A stretch of DNA of 64,000 nt, from assembly GCA_022482925.1 (NCBI GenBank), contig JAKVOG010000003.1, positions 186,001 to 250,000 on the forward strand, written 5' to 3'. Position numbers and translations under genes: made by a program. The notes under the pieces are model-generated. The model was not told the origin of the DNA, did not search any database, and saw only the letters and a program-made list of their open reading frames with translations. This document shows positions 60,669 through 64,000 of this stretch, piece after piece. Each line of letters starts with the position of its first letter. Positions within the stretch are counted from its first letter, which is position 1. Source of the DNA: Selenomonas sp. GTDB lineage: Bacteria; Bacillota; Negativicutes; Selenomonadales; Selenomonadaceae.

Positions 60669-61294
60669 ATGTTTGATATTAGCCTGATGCAGATCGTGGC
60701 GGATTGCCCGGACTGATCATCGCCATGGTAATCCATGAATATGCACATGCACGTGTGGCCGTATGGCTGGGCGATTTTACGCCGCGTATGATGGGGCGTC
60801 TTACACTTAATCCGATGGCGCATATCGATCCGATCGGCATGGTCATGCTGTTTCTGGTTCATTTTGGTTGGGCCAAACCGGTAATGATCAATCCCAATAA
60901 TTTCAAGAAACCGCAGCGGGATGATATTCTCGTTTCCCTGGCTGGCCCTGGTGCCAACCTCGTGACGGCTTTCCTGGCGTTGGTGGCACTGCTGATCTAT
61001 AGCCGAATGGGCGGGAATATGACGACCGGAGTCTATCTGGTTTTCCAGCTCATCATCGAATATAATATCGGCTTTGCAATCTTCAATATGATTCCATTGC
61101 CGCCGCTTGATGGCTCACATGTACTCATGCAGCTGCTGCCGCGTGACCTGGCCTATAAGCTGGCCGGGCTGGAGCGCTACAGCTTTCTGATCCTGATCGT
61201 ACTGCTCATGACTCCGGTCCTGGGCATGATCCTGGTGCCATTCCGGACGCTGATCTGGCATATCTTTTCCCTGCTGCTCAGTCCGTTCTTTTAA
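60669..61294 (+). CDS. Site-2 protease-like membrane metalloprotease, one break
   Basis: The 208-residue M50 family protein has the zinc motif in VIHEYAHARVA near residue 23 and NMIPLPPLDGSHVL near residue 148, with about five membrane spans. It would cleave peptide bonds inside the membrane. A missing G near 60701 shifts the first 11 codons out of frame. The ScpA gene follows six bases later. Confidence 0.88.
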
Positions 61295-61300
61295 GCTGAA

Positions 61301-62035
61301 ATGATGGAAGATTACAAGATAAAGCTGGATGCATTTGAAGGCCCGATGGACCTGCTCATGCATCTGATCGAGAAAAATAAGATTGATATCTATGATATTC
61401 CGATTGCGGAGCTGACGCGTCAGTATCTGGATTATCTGGATAAATTCCGGGAATTCAATATCGAATTTGCCAGCTCTTTTCTGGTGATGGCGGCAACCTT
61501 GCTGCAGATCAAATCGCGCATGATGCTGCCTAAGACGGAGAAACGACGGACGAAGAAGAGGAGGATCCACGCTTTGAGCTGGTCCAGCGTATCCTGGAAT
61601 ATCGGAAGTTCAAGGAAGTCAGTTCTGTATTAGGGAATATGGCCGGTATTCAGGAACGCTTTCGTTGGGCGTGAGCCGATGGAACTGCCGGTACATCATC
61701 TGCCGCCGGGCAATCTTTCGCTTAATGCCCTGGTTGAGGCCTTCCGGACGGTGCTCTGGTGAAAGAGGAACTGACGATACCGAAGGCGCTGGTTGAGCCG
61801 GAAGCCTACAATATCAAGGACAAGATGGAAGATATCCTGTCCCTGCTGGGGCGGAGCCGGGGAAAGCTGCTGTTCTCAGAGGCTTTTCATTTTGGGTCGA
61901 GAAGTGAGCTGGTGGTGACGTTCCTGGCCTTGCTTGAACTCATAAAGCTGCGTACCGGTCACAATCAAGCAGCAGCGAATCTTTGCAGAAATCTATATCT
62001 GTATCCGGGAGGAGGAACAGGGAATCGATGCCTGA
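61301..62035 (+). CDS. scpA: Segregation and condensation protein A, frame breaks
   Basis: ScpA is the kleisin of the SMC-ScpAB condensin. The N-terminus DYKIKLDAFEGPMDLLMHLIEKNKIDIYDIPIAEL is diagnostic (split around residue 20), and the C-terminal winged domain FSEAFHFGSRSELVVTFLALLELIKL binds SMC. Several indels (about 61545 to 61965) break the middle and the tail. The stop at 62033-62035 overlaps the scpB start. Confidence 0.9.
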
Positions 62036-62671
62036 TCAGAAAATAAGAGCCGAGATATCGGCAACCGGCATGATTGAGGCGGTGCTGTTTGCAGCGGGAA
62101 TCCGATGACCGCCAATGAGATCGCGCATATCGTCCAGCTGGATCTGATTGGTACACAGAATCTGCTGCTTGAGCTGCAGCAGGATCTCGATCAGCGTCAC
62201 AGCGGGCTGACGATCCGTCAGGTTGCTGGTGGCTATCAGCTGGCAACAAGGCCGGAGGCATTCGCTGTGGTGGAGCGTCTCAGCCAGGTCGTCGACCGCA
62301 AGATTTCTGCGCCGACAATGGAAACACTGTCGATCATCGCGTTCCGTCAGCCGATCACCAAGGCGGAAATCGAGCAGATCCGCGGGGTGCGGATTGAGCG
62401 GGCGCTGCAGAAGCTGATGGAATTGGAACTGGTGGCCGAGGTGGGCGCAAGAAAGTCCTGGGACGGCCGATCCTTTATGGTACAACGGATGCTTTTCTGC
62501 GCTGTTTGGTATCAATACGCTGGAAGACCTGCCGGCTCTGCCGACGACAGAAGATGTGGCTGCGGGCTGGATGCCGAGCAGATGGAACTCTTCAATGAGG
62601 TACAGCAGCTGCAGGCTGAGCGGACAGAAACACAGGAGGAAACTCCGATCCATGAGGAAGATCCGGAATGA
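62028..62671 (+). CDS. scpB: Segregation and condensation protein B, frame breaks
   Basis: ScpB binds ScpA and regulates the SMC head. It has two winged-helix domains, with IEAVLFAAGNPMTANEIAHIV (corrected) and TLSIIAFRQPITKAEIEQIRGV near residue 105. Breaks lie near 62100, 62450, 62490 and 62570. The ATG at 62028 overlaps the scpA stop, so they are translationally coupled. Confidence 0.9.
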
Positions 62672-62704
62672 TGATCGGTTTTTATATATTAGGAGGAACA
62701 GGAA

Positions 62705-64000
62705 TTGGTAGAATTATTGGCTCCGGCTGGCAGTAAGGAAGCTCTTACGGCTGCAGTCGAAAGTGGTGCTGACGCGATTTATCTTGCGGGCAGTGTATTC
62801 GGCGCCCGTGCCTATGCAAATAACTTTGACGAGGATGGTCTGCGAGAGGCCATCCATTTTGCGCATTTACGCGGAGTCCTGATCAACGTCACGGTGAATA
62901 CGATCATCGGGGATGAGGAACTGCCCGCTCTGCGCGATTATCTTCGTTTCTTTATGAGGCTGGCGCTGATGCCATCCTGGTGCAGGATCTTGGCGTGGCC
63001 AAACTGGCCCGGGAAATCGTGCCGGATCTGCCGCTTCATGCCAGCACGCAGATGACGGTCCATAGCCTGGAAGGTGTCCTGGCACTGGAGCGTCTTGGCT
63101 TTACCCGGGTGGTGCTTTCCCGTGAGCTCTCCATCAAGGAGATTCGTCATATCTGTCAGCACGCACAGGTGGAGATTGAAGTATTCATGCATGGCGCACT
63201 CTGCGTCTGCTATTCGGGGCAGTGCCTCATGAGCAGCATGATTGGCGGACGCAGCGGAAATCGTGGCCGCTGTGCACAGCCCTGCCGTCTGCCGTATACT
63301 CTGGTCGATGAGAAGGGACAGGATGTACTGGGCGACGAGGCTGGCAGTTATCTGCTTTCTCCGCGTGATCTCAATACCATCGATATCATCCCGGAGCTGA
63401 TTGAGGCTGGCGTGGCTTCGCTGAAGATCGAGGGACGCATGAAACGTCCGGAATATGTGGCGACGGTTGTCGGCACCTACCGGCAGGCAATCGACACCTT
63501 CTATGCGGGAGACGGGCTATCAGGTGAGTGAAGACGCTCATGACCATCTGGCCCAGATCTTCAATCGTGATTTCACTACGGCTTATCTGGTTGACCGGCC
63601 GGGTAAAGGGATGATGAGCGATCGCCGCCCAAACAACCGTGGCCTGCTCATCGGCCGGGTTACGGCTTATGACTGGGATCAGCGGCTGGTGACGGTAAAG
63701 CTTTCCGGCCGGCTGGCTATCGGTGACCAGGTCGATTTCTGGGTCAAGGTTGGCGGCCGCGTGACGGCAACGATCCAGACCCTGACAGATGACAAGGGCC
63801 TGTGCGCTGAACGTTGGTGAGAGTGGCGATATCGTAACCTTTGCCATTCCGTCGGCAGTCCGTGACCATGACCGGGTATTTAAGGTCTATGATGCGGAGC
63901 TGATGGAAGCAGCTAAGGAAACATACAATACCGGGGCTCCGGTGCGCCGCATCCCGATCCGGGCAGCGGTTACGGCGGCTATTGGCCAGCCATTGACTAT
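62705..64000 (+). CDS. U32-family peptidase, 5' part, frame breaks
   Basis: The N-terminal VELLAPAGSKEALTAAVESGADAIYLAG and the cysteine-bearing HGALCVCYSGQCLMSSMIGGRSGNRGRCAQPCRLPY (split; near residue 155) are the U32 signature. U32 proteins include the RNA hydroxylation factors RlhA and TrhP, which act on rRNA or tRNA. Breaks lie near 62953, 63515 and 63815. The gene starts at TTG after AGGAGGAACAGGA, and its 3' end is beyond the window. Confidence 0.9.

Noticed and set aside
1-64000. CRISPR arrays, phage genes, rRNA or tRNA genes
   Set aside because: No regularly spaced repeats, no structural phage genes and no recognisable rRNA or tRNA sequence were seen in the window.

Overview
The window looks like chromosomal DNA of an anaerobic, diderm Firmicute of the Negativicutes, most like Selenomonadaceae (Selenomonas or Mitsuokella relatives). 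The reasons are strong AGGAGG ribosome binding sites, a Firmicute gene order (efp, asp23, amaP, DUF2273, nusB, xseA, xseB, ispA, dxs, tlyA, nadK, argR, recN, then scpA-scpB), fermentative genes (pflB-pflA), many ferredoxin-type proteins, and a FeoA-FeoB fusion. The genus is inference; no rRNA or tRNA gene was seen.

Region 1 (1-10 kb) is an insertion-sequence zone. An IS3-type end has cut a permease gene next to its thioredoxin-like partner. An IS110 element with a long non-coding end follows. Then come an intact redox operon (40-residue CXXC protein, membrane 4Fe-4S protein, TlpA lipoprotein, HD-GYP protein), HxlR and MarR regulators, and ISL3 and IS3 elements side by side. Region 2 (10-20 kb) holds a Cd/Zn-type P-ATPase with an ArsR-like operator, a HAD phosphatase, a Gfo/Idh oxidoreductase, a TtcA-like tRNA thiolase, a CBS-type pyrophosphatase and PcrA helicase. 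Region 3 (20-35 kb) holds CstA, a MerR regulator, a divergent NAD+ DNA ligase, a ThrE exporter, an IS30 element with 13-bp flanking repeats, a ZTP (pfl) riboswitch driving pflB-pflA, a four-cluster ferredoxin and a carbonic anhydrase.

Region 4 (35-49 kb) is metal, sulfur and cofactor physiology. A two-component system with a Met/His-rich sensor is translationally coupled to FeoAB. A LysR regulator diverges from a YeiH-type transporter. A DUF134-NifX-like regulator sits behind a double operator. A dicarboxylate symporter and a bioY-bioD-bioA operon with a BirA-like operator follow. Region 5 (49-64 kb) is housekeeping: efp to argR, recN, a candidate small RNA, NUDIX hydrolase, site-2 protease, scpA, scpB and a U32 peptidase running off the end.

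Many essential genes carry single-base indels (P-ATPase, ttcA-like, pcrA, ispA, dxs, recN, scpA, scpB, U32). They are dense at 10-19 kb and 53.8-64 kb. This pattern is far more like uncorrected sequencing error than gene decay, so these genes are annotated as single broken-frame CDSs. The most interesting points are the redox micro-operon, the Met/His sensor-FeoAB unit with an internal 33-bp palindrome, the IS110 bridge-RNA candidate, the ZTP-pfl switch, the DUF134 double operator, and the leader hairpin at 45.2 kb.
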